Shown here: positions 21,033 to 33,382 of the stretch, in pieces
Layout of the letters: every line of letters starts with the position of its first letter
How positions within the stretch are numbered: position 1 is the stretch's first letter
Assembly: GCF_002865645.1 (NCBI RefSeq)
Contig: NW_020194558.1
Location: forward strand, 806,001 to 870,000
From: Hyaloscypha bicolor E
Taxonomy: Eukaryota; Ascomycota; Leotiomycetes; Helotiales; Hyaloscyphaceae
Direction of reading: 5' to 3'
DNA: 64,000 nucleotides
Translations under genes and position numbers: made by a program
Notes under the pieces: generated by a model
Database searches by the model: none
What the model was told of the DNA's origin: nothing
Seen by the model: only the letters and a program-made list of their open reading frames with translations

Positions 21033-23712
21033 ATGGCATGGCAGCAATATTCCCCTTACTCATGGACTCCTCTCACGGGAAATGACGGCGACCTCGGCCT
21101 GAACCCACCTCGCTACGAAGACACTTCATATCACGGTTATTTGGGAGTTGACTCCGGTACGTCAGAACATGCCCGGGCTCTTTCAAGCAGCGAAGGTTAC
21201 GAATTGGACGAGTAAGAAACACGTCCCTCTCAGGCTGGCAGATTGATGACAATTACAGTCGGCGGTCAGCCATCTCCTCGGCTCCTCTTTTGCAGCCCGA
21301 CAATTATTCAACATACAAATCCTCGCTCATAGAACCAGAAATTCGGGAATCGGTCGACTATGGGCAGAAACGACGATGGCGTCACCTATCGGGTTGGAAG
21401 GTTGGAGTGATGGTCTGCGCGGCAACTGCAGTCACCGTGTGCCTTTTGAACATCGCATTGACCGTGTGGGCTGTCATAAATCACCAAGTCATTGATGGTT
21501 TGTCGTATCTGTATACAGGAGACTGTCACGAGGTTGCAACAATGAGTTTGTGGATCCATTTAGGAATCAACGCGATGAGCACCGTGTTACTCAGCGCCAG
21601 TAATTGTTAGCATGTCCCAGTTCTGCCAAATAACTATTCCACACAGAGAAGAGTCTAATTTGTCATAGATACAATGCAGGTCATAAGCAGTCCTACTCGC
21701 AAGGAGGTAAACAAGGCACATGCAAAGTTGAGATGGCTTGACATCGGAATTCCAAGTACCCGCAACCTTCGCGCGATCTCCTGGGCTAGAATAACTATGT
21801 GGGCAATCCTTGCGTTAAGCTCAATACCTTTACATCTAATGTGAGTTAGTTATTGCTAGTTCTCACATCCCATTTGCTTTGTTATCTTGTTCTGACCGGA
21901 ATGCTAAATTCAATCAGGTACAATACAGCAGTCTTTTCTACACTTTCCGCAAATGGCTATACTTATATTGTCGTTAACGAAGACTTCTTTGCTCCGTCCG
22001 CTATATACAACCCCTCAGGCTATGGGGCTTCTCTCAGTGTCCTCAACACAATGCACGAATTAGGCGTACAGGGAAGCCTGGCCAACTACACGTCCACAAA
22101 ATGCATGGACACTTATGGTGTCAACTTTGTGAGCACAGCTCGTAATGTCCTTCTGGTAACGAGGGATACGGAAACATCCAATAACACAGTGTTCAACTCT
22201 TACTATTGGAGAAGCTACGACCAAATTCCTTACTGGTGGATATGTGGCGATGCTTGGGACTCCGATCCGTACGCACAAAAAACGGCAGTCTGTACCCCAT
22301 CGATTGCCAAAGCCGAAGCGTCCAGTTGGACTGTCTACAATCACCACATCAGCTACTGCATGGTTGAACTGGTTGAAGAGCAATGCAGACTGAGTTTCAG
22401 CTTCGTTATTATGCTAGTGGTGATTGGTGTCAACGCTTCAAAAGCGTGCATAAGTACGTACTACTCTCGATCTATTTCTTCACCGTAACACCAAGGACCA
22501 TACTCTGACTCAAGTGCGTCACTTCGGTCAGATGTCTGAAGTGGAGTTGGAACTTGGCATCACCAATTTGTGAGCTGACCTGAACACCTCTAGTGATTCT
22601 GACCGTTTGGAAACTGAATGAGCCAACACTTGTCACAATCGGTGATGCAGTTGCATCTTTTCTACGGGACCCAGATCCCACCACTGAAGGTATTTGCCTC
22701 AGCACCAAAATGGATATACAGAAGAAAAGATGGAAACTACAGGCTGCAAGTCCATGGATACCGAAGAAGCAGTTTTGGTTTCGGGCTGCCAGCATCAAAA
22801 GATGGCTAACATGCAACTTGCTGTAAGGCATCCAAGTCATGGGTCTGCCCCTTCTCACACATCTCTAATGAAATTTAGATGTATAGGAGTAATCGGATTC
22901 GGTGTCTATCTCCTTTTCCAGGGGATGTCAAATATCAACATCTACGACATCAAGACTCTCTGGGGTCTTGGCTTCGGTACTGTAAACACCAATTCCGTCG
23001 TTGGCATCGCTCCTACTGGTCTCATTCCCACCACACTCTTCGCCAATCTACCCCAAGGAATCCTATCTTTCCTTTACCTGACCTACAACGGTTTATTCTC
23101 TTGCATGCTAGGGGCCCATGAATGGAGTCGTTTCGCTCGTTTCCGCAAATCACTGCGAGTTACTGCCCCTGAAGGAAGCCAGAGATCTACATACTATCTC
23201 CAACTACCTTATACGTATGCATTAGTATGTTTCCCTGCAGTTGTCTTGAAACAAGAATGCTCAAACTGAAATATCGAATTTAGCCACTTCTCCTCATGTC
23301 TGGCTGCCTTCACTGGCTAATGTCTCAATCCCTCTTCCTCGCTCTGGTAACCGTCTACGACGAAAACGGCGAACTTGATGAAAGTAATTCCATCTCCACG
23401 GTCGGCTATTCCTGCATCGCTATTTTCTGTGCTCTTATTTTAGGCAGTTTAGCTGTGCTTGGCGGTATCGCGAATGGATTCCGGAAGTATGATGATGGGA
23501 TTCCTTTGGTGGGGAGTTGTAGTGCGGCGATCAGTGCTGCTTGCCATCGACCGAGTAGAGACTCGATGGCGTATTTGAAGCCGGTGAAATGGGGTGTAGT
23601 GGAGGGGACTGATGGGAGTAGTGGGGTAGGTCATTGTTGTTTCAGTAGTTTTGAAGTTGAGAGACCTGTGAATCGTTGTTTGTATGCTGGGGAGAAAGGG
23701 AAGGCGGACTAG
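21033..23712 (+). CDS. DUF6536-type polytopic membrane protein
   Basis: Seven exons: 21033-21211, 21259-21605, 21669-21840, 21918-22453, 22594-22822, 22879-23224, 23284-23712. All six junctions were checked for frame; the product is 745 aa. After a cytosolic N-terminus the sequence GWKVGVMVCAATAVTVCLLN begins a first membrane helix. It is followed by YTGDCHEVATMSLWIHLGIN and then SSPTRKEVNKAHAKLRWLDI, the pattern I know from fungal proteins annotated DUF6536 (G+C..S..LHL.INVLST.LL.ASNY.MQ..S.PTR.E...AH). A large, N-glycosylatable loop follows, then further helices near 22390, 22890, 23070, 23290 and 23410. The biochemical role of the family is not established to my knowledge. The ATG at 21033 is the first in frame, 15 bp after an in-frame break. 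Confidence 0.85.
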
Positions 23713-24770
23713 TATGTAATTGTATCATAATTAAACGAACAGCAAATATGTAACACGGATATACAGATAGGATCGAGATATTGCAGAAGTGTAACCGTAC
23801 CATTTTGAACTTTACTTAACCGTAAAGATAGCTGGCAGATTTCACGAATTTGGTGGTTTTCCTTAGGTCCCCTGGGAACTTAATTTAGAGCGGAAGAGTC
23901 TACATATATCTTCAATTTGCGCTCCAGCACCTTTACCTTATCAGCTTAACAAAATCTCCCCCTTTACTCCCCCCCCTAAATAAATGTAATAGTGGGTCCC
24001 CGCAAAACCAGCCTGGCACGGTCCAGTTGCCATACAAAAAACCCCTTGCCCCCTGCATTTTGACCCACTGTTACATTAATTGGGGGGGGGGGGAGCGTAT
24101 CAAAAGCTGACATGTAGCACGTGAATGGCGTCAAAATGCCCCGGTCCCGGATATTAACTTAATGATCAGCAGAGCTAAACTGGAACAGGACGAACTATTG
24201 GTTTTGTGGAAGCTTGGACGAAAACTGGCGAATCAGATTTTCAATCTTACTGATCCATCCCAGATTAAAGTTGGCTTCCACATTTCAGCTTCTTCCCGCT
24301 AACTCAGTCCAGAACTCTCAGAATTGCTGCAGTGCAACCGCCGCATCGTGGCCAACGAACGGTAGGTCGGTGGGGGGACACGGTGATTGCGTCTGCAAGA
24401 CTGCCATGATACATGAGGTTTCACAGAGTTGTGTCGCTCGAGTTTCTGTATCCAGACATTTTCGTGGTGGGGTTGTCGTCACTTTCCTCCCATCCCTCAT
24501 ACTCGACACTTCACTTCAACTCTCTTCGACTCCGGTTCGACCTTTATCGCGTCATCACCGCCTTTCACTCTTTCTCTAAAAGGTCTACATCTCCAACCTC
24601 ACCAGCCCTCTAGCCAGCACGTTAAACTCGCACCGGACCGCAGTCCGAGACCGAGATCACCGCCCTTGAATGTCGTCGCGCAGACGCCGAACTCACGAAT
24701 GCCGCTCCTCGCACCCTGATCGAACTTCCAACCCCTCTTCTAACTCTCCTTTTTATCGAATTCCCTCAGG
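23713..24770. other. intergenic with one MITE-like element
   Basis: No gene seen. It contains the poly-C/poly-G ended inverted repeat at 23967-24097; the right part has pyrimidine-rich leader-like sequence before the next gene's ATG. Confidence 0.5.
23967..24097. mobile_element. MITE-like inverted-repeat element with C/G-run ends
   Basis: 131 bp. The left side reads CTCCCCCCCCTAAATAAATG and TAATAGTGGGTC; the right side reads GACCCACTGTTACATTAATT followed by a run of G and AGCG. The arms pair over about 30 bp with few mismatches. TA occurs immediately outside each end (23965-23966, 24098-24099). No coding content. Confidence 0.55.
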
Positions 24771-26038
24771 ATGTCCTTCATCTTCACCATGCGCTCAACA
24801 CCCGCCTCCGCGCACCACCGCGACCCCTCCACAGGCTCTCCCCTCCCTGCAATCTCAGAAGACGGCACCTCTTTCTCAGAGGCTCAACATCCTCCTCCTA
24901 TCCCCGCACGAGCATCGAATCGACCTGCACAGAAACACTTCGCGTTTGGGGCGCCGCCCAGACATCGTTATGATAGTCCGCCTACACACAGTCATTTCTC
25001 GTTAGATGATGAGGGAGAGAGACCGAATGCTGAGAAGTTGGCTGCGGCGAGAGAAGGCGTGTTGAACAATAAGCATATTGCGAAGCGAGGGGGGTGGAAG
25101 CGGTTATTGATTATTGGAATCATTGTTGCGCTGTGCATTGTGGGGTTGGTTGTTGGACTTGTTTTTGGGTTGAGGAATCGGCATAAGAGTACTTCGTATG
25201 TTCAAACCCTTTTTCACTTCCCAGTTTCGTGCTGACGATAGAATACAGAAGTAATAATGGCAGTACCGATGGTGGCGCATCAGGAAACATATCAGGAGGC
25301 CCCAACCCCGCCACGAGCACTGCCTTCCCAGCCGGTTCCTACTCATTTACAACCTACCGTAGGTGTTGGGGGAGAAACCCTTTCCTATCTGCGACTGTTT
25401 CATGAGATTTTCTTAAGACAATGTCTTCTCCCGAAAACAATCCCAATTGAGCAGTTGCTGACTACCCCTGTTACCTAGTCTCCACTGTCTTCACAAACTG
25501 CACCTCGAACCCGGCCACGTGGACCTGCTATCCCTACACTACGTATTCTTCCTCCCCATCCGACAGCACCGCAACCTTCCAATGGATCATCGATCCCGTG
25601 CCCCATTCGTCAAACTATACTATTTCCTCTACTGACAACTTCTTCTCCATCGTCTTCATCAACCTCACTTTATCATTAATGAACGCCGGGCAAAGCAACG
25701 AACACTACTATTTTTCGGAGAACATGCAGAAGCCGACGAAGCCCTCCGTTGCCCTCACGAACCAAAACTTAGCATCGACATGCTATTTTAATCAGACCAG
25801 TTTTCAGGGGTATCTTTATACGAAAATGGCAAGGACGTTTCCCAGTGGGGCAAGTAATGCGACAGAGACTGGACAGCCGTTTGCAAACTGGCCGTACGCG
25901 GTGAGGGTTGAGCAGATGTCTGGTGGTGGGCCAGGAACGCCTACATGCCTTGGTCCCCAGGGCCAATCGCTTGGGGATTTCAGCGTCTCGAATACTGCAC
26001 GGCAGTGCGAGTGTCTGTATTTGAATAATGACACTTGA
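24771..26038 (+). CDS. single-pass membrane protein with glycosylated outer domain
   Basis: Three exons: 24771-25195, 25249-25358, 25479-26038. Introns are 53 and 120 nt, frames join exactly, and the product is 364 aa. The N-terminal ~110 residues are Pro/Ser-rich and hydrophilic (cytosolic), then comes a basic patch KRGGWKR and one membrane helix LLIIGIIVALCIVGLVVGLV. The outer part has many Asn-X-Ser/Thr sites and Cys residues, with FTNCTSNPATWTCYPYTTYS near its start. This is a type II arrangement. Similar proteins are widespread in filamentous ascomycetes but carry no assigned function that I know of. A second in-frame Met at residue 7 could be the true start. Confidence 0.75.
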
Positions 26039-27003
26039 TGATTGATGATTGTGGTTCGGGCCTGGGTTATGAATATACGACGGGGGTTAGATGGTTTGGT
26101 TGGAGTTTGGGTTCGATATAATTGGTGACGAGATCCGGAACTGTACATACATGACGGCTTGCTGATTTCTTCTTGTACATGTGTATATACTGTATTATAG
26201 ATGAGCTTAGCGTAATGTATATATTCAGATCCGGCCGTCTCCTTCACTCTTGCAAGCCACTTGAGGACCCATGCACTGGCCATCCCCTGCACTACACCTA
26301 CCACCTCTTTGGCAAGTGCCAACAAATCTCACCGTCACCCAAACATATATATAGAAAGCAGCACCCCTACTCCGAGCGGTCAGGAGAACACGGGAAGAAC
26401 CTGAAGCACCTGTCCCAGATGCCAGACTAACTCAGGACTGTCATCAGATTGAACAATTCTCCTCGTTCCGCACTGCTTCTCCTACGATTCGGGATAAGGT
26501 CGGCGCAAATTTTAAAGATAAATATTCAAACTTGTTATTATCGGGAGCACCTGTTTTTGATTGGGGATCTCTATTTGAGAGCAATACAGTACATTGCAAT
26601 CTTGCGATCGTGAGCCCTATCTGATTATTTATAGGATAATAGTCATGCGTTAGTAATAATAACTCGAGACTTATTACGAAGTTTCAAGTTGAAACTCGTA
26701 TTGATATCTCAGTACTTATCCAGTCAAGAAATATCCCTGTCGACTTTGAGCTTTGGAGTAAGCAAATGATCTAACATGCATAGAATTTGTGAGCTTTACG
26801 AAGGGTATATTAATTGAAATCCAAATGGGAACTGCCATAAGAGAAAAGCGGGAATAAATGCTTGGAATTACAATCCTTCTGGGTTCTAGTTATATGGCAA
26901 TGTAAAACAAAATCATCAGCCCCATCTCGTCCAGCCAGCGCAGATATTTATTATTCCATTCCGACCTATGACACTTCCCCACCACGCGACTAACGGGGGA
27001 ATT
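26039..27003. other. intergenic between convergent genes
   Basis: No gene seen. The section 26600-26880 is A+T-rich but lacks a clear repeat or RIP pattern. Confidence 0.45.
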
Positions 27004-29242
27004 TCAGGGTCGTCTAGGACCATGCTTAAAGCAGTATGGACTCTTCGGGTCAAGCACCCTATTTTTGCATCTAGTCTGCTTTCTGTCTTTGTTCTGGCCA
27101 CAGCACCTATGCGCTCGAGGTCCCCGTCCTGGTCTTGCAGGTGGTGCGCCTGGGGCTGGGGCTGGGGCTGGAGCCGGAGGAAGTGATGGCAAGAATATGG
27201 CCCAGCTATCTGCTACTGCGCCTGCTCGCACTGCAGCAATTTTCCCTTCGGCAACCATGCGCTTTAAACGTAGAACACTTGGTCTATGGGCTGGGACGTG
27301 ATAGAGGCATTCTTGTACGAGATCGGTCGATTGGGTGCTATAAAATCCAGAAAAGGAGTTCAGATCATGTCCGTAGGTTATACCTTGTGCTTCGTTTCCG
27401 TTCAATGTCCATGTGGGTTGGAAGGGTTGTTGTGGGTCAGGTGATGCCTCGTGTAGGGAGACAAGGCTATACCTGATGATCTCGGAGTCAGTATTATCGG
27501 AAGAGGAGAGATGGAAAATTAGACGATTCTTGTGGTGGTCCTTCCCTCTTAAGGGATGACGGATGCGTAGAAATCTTGAAATTTGAAGAGGACAACTGGG
27601 CCTAGGAGAAACACTTACATTAAGCAACCCACACCCCAGACATTGGTCTTAGTGCTGCTATCATACACGTCAGCCGTCTTTATAACAGTGATGGCCTGGA
27701 GGACGGAAGGACTGACTATTCACCCGCAACACCTCCGGCATTCCAATTGAGCGCATCCCACTCCTTCGAAAATTGTTCCTTGAATTTTAGGTTAGATTAG
27801 GAATCTTTCTCAGATGCTAGAAATCAAGGACGCAATATGATATACTGTGATATACTTACCGGTGCATAGAACCTGGGGGTTCCTATTCACCTCTTTCCTT
27901 CCCTATCATTTTTAGTCCAAATCGGTCCAAATCGCTCATGAAACCGAAATCTAAGAACTAAAGTACTTGTTATTTGAACTTTTTGCAAAGCCTTTGGCCT
28001 GGACTCACCATGGAAAGTGGGGTCTTTAAGTGGTCTTCCCTTTGCTCCTTGACAAGTACTGTAGTTTGAAACATTAGATCGACTCAAGTAAAGGAATAAA
28101 CCGCTTACTGTTCTCGGGCTTGACATCAAAGTGAATCTTCGATTGCCATCCCTGCTTTTCAAATACTGCCCCTCTTCCGCGGTCATCCAAGAATGGTTCC
28201 CCGCCATCTTCTAGCACGCAAATTCCATCTACTAAACAATTCTATTTCAAGGCCTTGCATCAGTATCGCATTTCAAATAAAATGGCGGGGGGTTGGCACA
28301 CCAGCTTTCTCCCATAGGTAGGTACAGAGTAGCTTCTGAAGGAAGAGCTCGCCAGACATCTGAAGTAGAATGTAATTTTCCGAGAAATTGAAACTTACAA
28401 ATATATCCCACAACGATAACTCTGTCAGTGCTTCCCCTCTACACAGAAGCAAGACGAACGTTAGCTCCTCAAACCAAAAAAAATACATAAAAACAAAAAC
28501 CTGTTTTTACCTTGTTATCAGCCGCTCTCCTAATCCATACAGATCCCCCATTGAACAATATTCCAAGATAAGTCGTTGGATATGGTCTGCGGGATTCCGT
28601 TGCGGAGGTTGGATCTCACTTACGAAGTGATCTGTTTTCACTCGTTCAAGAAGCTGAATCATTCTGGCTTCGTTCTCCAAGTCTCTATCTGGGAGAGCTC
28701 TTGTTGTTTCCTTTACGGCTACTTGCGTCGTTCTTGGCTTCCCAGCTTGTGGGCCGCGATCTGAGTAACGCGAAAATTAGCAAACACTTGCAACAGAATT
28801 TCTCACCCAGAGATTTGGTGGATTTCAATCAAATAGTGTCTCAAGGGGGTCACGAATAGGAACGAGGTTTCTTCCCCGAACACTTACACTCCCACAATCC
28901 TACCAAACCACCCGCACCGGATCCGAGAAGCTTAGTGCTGCTCCAATTGGCAGCCAAAGCTGAATCTTGTAGTGATGTTAACTCAGCAGGTTGAGAATTC
29001 AAGAAATTCTGTATCAAGTATTGTTGCGCCAGATTCGGTGCTGGAGGAGCGGGAACAACTGCCGGAGCCCATCCGGCGAATAGTGGCACTACGAGTGGAG
29101 GAGGGGGCGCAGGTCGTTGATAATTGGCCTGCCTTAGATTGTGAAGTTGTTGAGCATCCAAGTTTTGTGGATTCACATTTCTATAACCTTCCCAGTAATT
29201 GAACCTGTCGACTTCTTGTTGGGTTGGGAAATTAGCTGCCAT
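27004..29242 (-). CDS. Ser/Thr protein kinase with Pro-rich N-terminus and Cys/His C-terminal tail
   Basis: Minus-strand gene of roughly nine exons; exact junctions are approximate. It starts MAANFPTQQEVDRF (ATG at 29242; another Met lies at 29254). A Pro-rich head leads to the glycine loop GSGAGGLVGLW (~28.9 kb), then VAVKE with the ATP-binding Lys (~28.72 kb), ENEARMIQLLE, and the hinge LILEYCSMGDLY. The catalytic loop is HFDVKPEN (28111-28137), the metal motif DFG is near 27.95 kb, and the activation-segment end GTPRFYAP-EQFS follows (~27.88/27.78 kb). Next are TNVWGVGCLM and the subdomain XI-like CLYHVPAHRPSVLRLKRMV. After a (PA)n-rich linker the protein ends with CCGQNKDRKQTRCKN, then YCFKHG, a compact Cys/His motif. 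All catalytic residues are present although HRD reads HFD. Substrate and pathway unknown; it is not a close match to a named fungal kinase that I recognise. Confidence 0.75.
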
Positions 29243-31032
29243 TATTAGATACAACGTCTTTATAACTCGAGCGCTAAAGATACATTCTCAACAGATATAT
29301 TAAGAGGAAATATATTCAAAAAGTCGGGATCGAGGAACAAGGAAAGGTTTCGAGATTGAAAAAGTCTTTGAAGTTCATAAATGGTGTCACGTACTGCGCA
29401 CAGGCGTATATATAGCTTCTTCACCGCCCTTAGGGTACGATCATTCATTACAATATACACAAACACACCCACATTCCACTTCCACAACTTGTCCAGGCCG
29501 TGACAAATGGTTAACCACACTTACCGAACTGGTGACAAAGAAACTCAAGGACGCATTCACCCTAGCACCTACCAAAACTGAAAGGGACAGACATTACAAA
29601 GGGTACATTGAACTCTTGCGCACAAAATTATGGCATTTCGAATCTGTATTACAGAAAAAGAATCTGGACTTCTCGTTATTATGATTGGGCTTTCCCCTTT
29701 TCACGCCGGCTTAGATTGTGGAAATAAGATTAGCAAATGCCAGGTTATCTAGATTATGCGAAATTAAACACATTCACAACTTTTCTAATCGCGTCTTTGC
29801 ACCTGCTAGTGGCCTTTAAGATGGCAAATGGGTCCTCTGTAGTAGATCCGAGGCCCGTCATACGTGAACCTGCGTCTACATCGTTTCAATCAGACTTTGG
29901 CGGGGTCTTTGCCAAGATGTTATGTCTGAAGTTTTCTCCCCCCCCCCCAAACCTCCGAATTCCGGCTTTGCAGTAGGCTTCTTTTCCACAGAGTCATATA
30001 GACGGTGCATCTTGCGTCCTTGGCAATGACCATAAAAAGAAGCTCCTGGATTTCTGTAGTTGAACCAGTAATTGATTTCTTTGGTCAGTTCTACTAATGC
30101 CATCTCGGGCATGGGAGACGGGGCAATTGTGAAAATTAGGGACTCAACCACTAAAGGCTGCCTATACTTATGTATGGGACTTTTGATTAATTTCAGAACT
30201 GAAAGTTGTGGTCCATGGATTAAAGATAAAAACTCGGCGTTCCGATATTCAGGCCCAGTCCGCCAGTTTTCTCATTGTTTAGTGGCGACTGAAGCTTTCA
30301 TATTGACATGCAAGGGACGAAAGAAGGTCAAAGGCGCACGCATGCAGTCATGGTAAAAGGCTAATTAGAAAGTTACGATGCAAAAAGTTTCACCAAAGTC
30401 TGAAGTCTGTCGGAGCAACTGGGTCCATGTGGGGGGATTCCAGGGTTGATCACAAGACGAGTCACTCAACACGGTGAAATACCATTTACCCCCTTTTTGG
30501 GCACTAATATGTGTTGCCATAATGAGCACCAGGAATAAATTTCCACTGTAGAACTCGTGACGTTGAAGGCGGGTTTCCCGTTCAAGGAAGCACCATTTTC
30601 GCTAAGAAAAGGCTGTGGCTACAGTGGGGTTGACAGCTGTTAACGAACCATTAATGTGCAAACATTCAAGCCATAAGCGGCAAAATATTGATTCAGCTGC
30701 ACAGCCCTCTTTCCTCAGCCCCAAGATGCAGACTTAAGTTTCAAGGTCCCTTGACAATGTCGAAACCCCTCCTAGTTGTCGCCTCTTCCCTTCTGCTAAA
30801 CATTCTCACAACTAGCGTTCGTTATTTTCATGATAAGGAGCCTTAGTGAGCATATTAAAATTGACTCCGCGCTCAGAAATTCGGAGATACAAAAAACGGG
30901 CAAAGTCAAGAAGACAACAATAATGCCGAATATCAACTTGCGACAGAGTGGCGCTCATGCGTTCTTTAACTTGTAGGCCAGCTATGAGGATGATTAGGAC
31001 GCAAGCAAGTCCAAGCTTACAAAGTCTAGTTC
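29243..31032. other. intergenic between divergent genes
   Basis: About 1.8 kb. It holds the promoter of the kinase (left) and of the membrane protein (right). Several frames of 60-95 codons show no family signature. A 10-C run lies near 29940. Confidence 0.4.
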
Positions 31033-32109
31033 ATGTTAACATACTCCCTATCGATTCCAGGGATTTTGTCTCTACTTGTCGCCCTCACACCACCCCTATG
31101 GAATCCATCCGTGTGGTCAAACTGGTGGGATGCAGTCATGCTTTCTGCGGGCATGACCGGAGGGGTGGACTTCAATCTGATATTTGGGGAGAGACCGCGA
31201 TGCATGACCCGGAACGAGACTTTAGCTGCGGTATTGGCGCCAGAAGCCAATGTGTCTGGTTTCTATGGTCCGGGAGCTTCTATGGCATGGCTCCTGGTCT
31301 CTTGGGTCGTGGCTATCTCGTCTATCGCACATGCGAAATGTGCATCGAACAACGCTCAAAGGCTAGATCTCGACTTGGAACTCATTGGAGTCATTGCCTA
31401 TCCTTTCGTGGCGTGCATGGATATCATCATCCGTCTTATTCGTTGTAAGATCGACGCCAGTCTCACAGCTGCCGTCTTCGTGGTCGTCGCCAGCTTCACC
31501 ATATTCAGCCCAATGAAGCGACTCTCCGTCCAACGCGAAGGCAGCGAACTATTCGAATTGGCGGATGCGGGAGATGACGACAGCTACCTTCTGAACAAAC
31601 GACTGCTCATGCTACGAATTCCTCGCTGGATGGGTTATGGTATTCTGCTGGCCATTAGTGGAGAACCGTACGTTAACTCGGGCGCTTTGATATCCGTCTG
31701 CAGCCTATTGTGCTTTGTCGTTATCTATTCTGGCATCGTTGGTGACGAAACATGGAAAGGTGGATGCTATGAAAAAGGCGAATATGTAAAAGGGCACTTC
31801 ACCTCTCCTTATCGGCCATGGCGGGAACGAGTCGCGGTATTTTGTTTGGTTCAGATTATTTTCTCCATTGTTTTGGTCAAAACTGGGAATCACAGTTTCT
31901 GGCCTGTGACATCAGCGTCACTTTATGACCTGGATCAAGCAACAACATTGTTGCTGGCAATTGTGACGCTGGTTGTATCGAGACGCACTGCTTTGAAGTC
32001 TCATCTTGGAAGGTGGTTGCTGGAGATCAAGAGAATTTTCATAACCAAATCGTTGGGCCATGAGCTGGAGGGAGAGGCTATTTCCCTCGAAACTTTTCCT
32101 CGAAATTGA
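31033..32109 (+). CDS. polytopic membrane protein, unknown family
   Basis: Single exon, 358 aa, beginning MLTYSLSIPGILSLLVALTP. Hydrophobic segments suggest about eight membrane helices: near the N-terminus, SMAWLLVSWVVAISSIAH, LIGVIAYPFVACMDIIIRLI, TAAVFVVVASFTIF, the GYGILLAIS region, LISVCSLLCFVVIYSGIV, VFCLVQIIFSIVLV and TTLLLAIVTLVV. A segment between the first two carries N-X-T/S sites. An Arg-rich segment follows the last helix. No transporter or receptor motif is recognisable. Length, even codon use and hydrophobic pattern argue for a real gene; function unknown. Confidence 0.7.
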   Translation: MLTYSLSIPGILSLLVALTPPLWNPSVWSNWWDAVMLSAGMTGGVDFNLIFGERPRCMTRNETLAAVLAPEANVSGFYGPGASMAWLLVSWVVAISSIAHAKCASNNAQRLDLDLELIGVIAYPFVACMDIIIRLIRCKIDASLTAAVFVVVASFTIFSPMKRLSVQREGSELFELADAGDDDSYLLNKRLLMLRIPRWMGYGILLAISGEPYVNSGALISVCSLLCFVVIYSGIVGDETWKGGCYEKGEYVKGHFTSPYRPWRERVAVFCLVQIIFSIVLVKTGNHSFWPVTSASLYDLDQATTLLLAIVTLVVSRRTALKSHLGRWLLEIKRIFITKSLGHELEGEAISLETFPRN

Positions 32110-32286
32110 AATCAAGGGACTAGGCAACTGCAAATTCGTTGGCTTGATAATGCACTATATATAGGCTCAATTGCCAGACAGAAACGAGGCCATCTATTGC
32201 ACATTCGTCGTTAATTCCTAGCCCAACTTTTAAACAAAAAAAATTTACTCCCAGAGAGCTCATCAACCACAACTATTAGATTACTG

Positions 32287-32990
32287 CTAAAGATGCACTA
32301 AACACTGCTGGCACTGCCCAATAATGCTCCATCCACTCAACCGCTCTGAGATTCTCCGGGACGCTCTTCCCTTCCTCAAAGTAAGACCAGCCCTAGGCAA
32401 ACTGTCAGACCATCCCTGCTCTTGTCCCGGGCTCCCCAATATGTCTCTCAGCATATCTCTGGCTTCGTCGTGTTCTCTCAGAAGATTTAAAGGCAACACC
32501 TCGAAACTGCCACTGCTTGGTCCCTGCGACTCGTGCCTGAAGATGCAACCGAGATAATGCGCGTGTATCACGTGACTGGCCCCTTTAAGGCGACGCTCGT
32601 CGAGCCCCTGTTGCATGCATTCCCCTGGGCTCTGAACAGTTGAAAAGGTTCTAACAACAATCAATGCACGCACTCTCAAGGCAGTGCCATTTGAGCTGGA
32701 AATGAATAAATCAGAGGACGCAATCTTCCCACTCGGAAAGTTGCTTCAGAGAAGCTGGTCTGCGCTCGGAGAATTAATAGAATAAAAAGTACCAGACGTG
32801 ATCTCTCCTTCCTTGTTGAATGATGCAGAGAACAAGGAATACCGGTAGCAGCATATGAGGCTTGCCAGAGGGCTCTCTTTCTTGACAGTTGTCGGTCCGT
32901 AACTTCCCGAATCCTGATCGATTGCACCTATACCCGTGAATTAGCCGAAAACAGCACCGCATAATGATTATCGGGTGGGGGGATGACGCC
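32287..32990 (-). CDS. hypothetical protein, probably spliced (uncertain)
   Basis: Two minus-strand stretches read like protein. The upstream one (about 32750-32940) contains PTTVKKESPLASLICCYRYS and then FNKEGEITSGTFYSINS before a stop. The downstream one (to 32287) contains ALRVRALIVVRTFSTVQSPG, LDERRLKGASHVIHAHYLGC and LREHDEARDMLRDILGSPGQ. An intron between them would be needed. No start codon or clean splice pair was fixed, and I do not recognise a family. It may also be a decayed gene. Confidence 0.35.
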
Positions 32991-33382
32991 AAATGCTTTC
33001 GAAATATCCGAATCTATATCTTTTCCATGCAATCCAGGCTACGGGCGAGTCTGAAAGTTGTTGATGGAAATTAGCAAAAAGTGTAATTTGAGAAAGAGTG
33101 GAGAAATATTGTTCTGCTTAGTCACCAGACACCCAGCCTCAGGTGCCTTGCAGCGTGGGGTGGCTTTTATTTTGCACATTTCTTTACCTCTCTTGACTCA
33201 ACGCCAATTGTCATTGTCCAATGTCCCGAGGACGTGAGGTGATGCCTCGTGGTTGTGGATGAAGCCTACTATCCGTTTGCGGGTCGTGGAAGGCGCAAAG
33301 GTAGTCATGCTGTTTACACTCGATCACCATCAAGCAAAGCTCAATGTCTTTAGGGCGTGCTCACCTCGATCCCAATCAAAAC
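32991..33382. other. gap upstream of helicase gene
   Basis: No coding motif; probable promoter of the helicase gene. Confidence 0.4.

Noticed and set aside
29876..30151. 91-codon minus-strand frame
   Set aside because: No family match by eye, no clear promoter or partner exon; likely chance.
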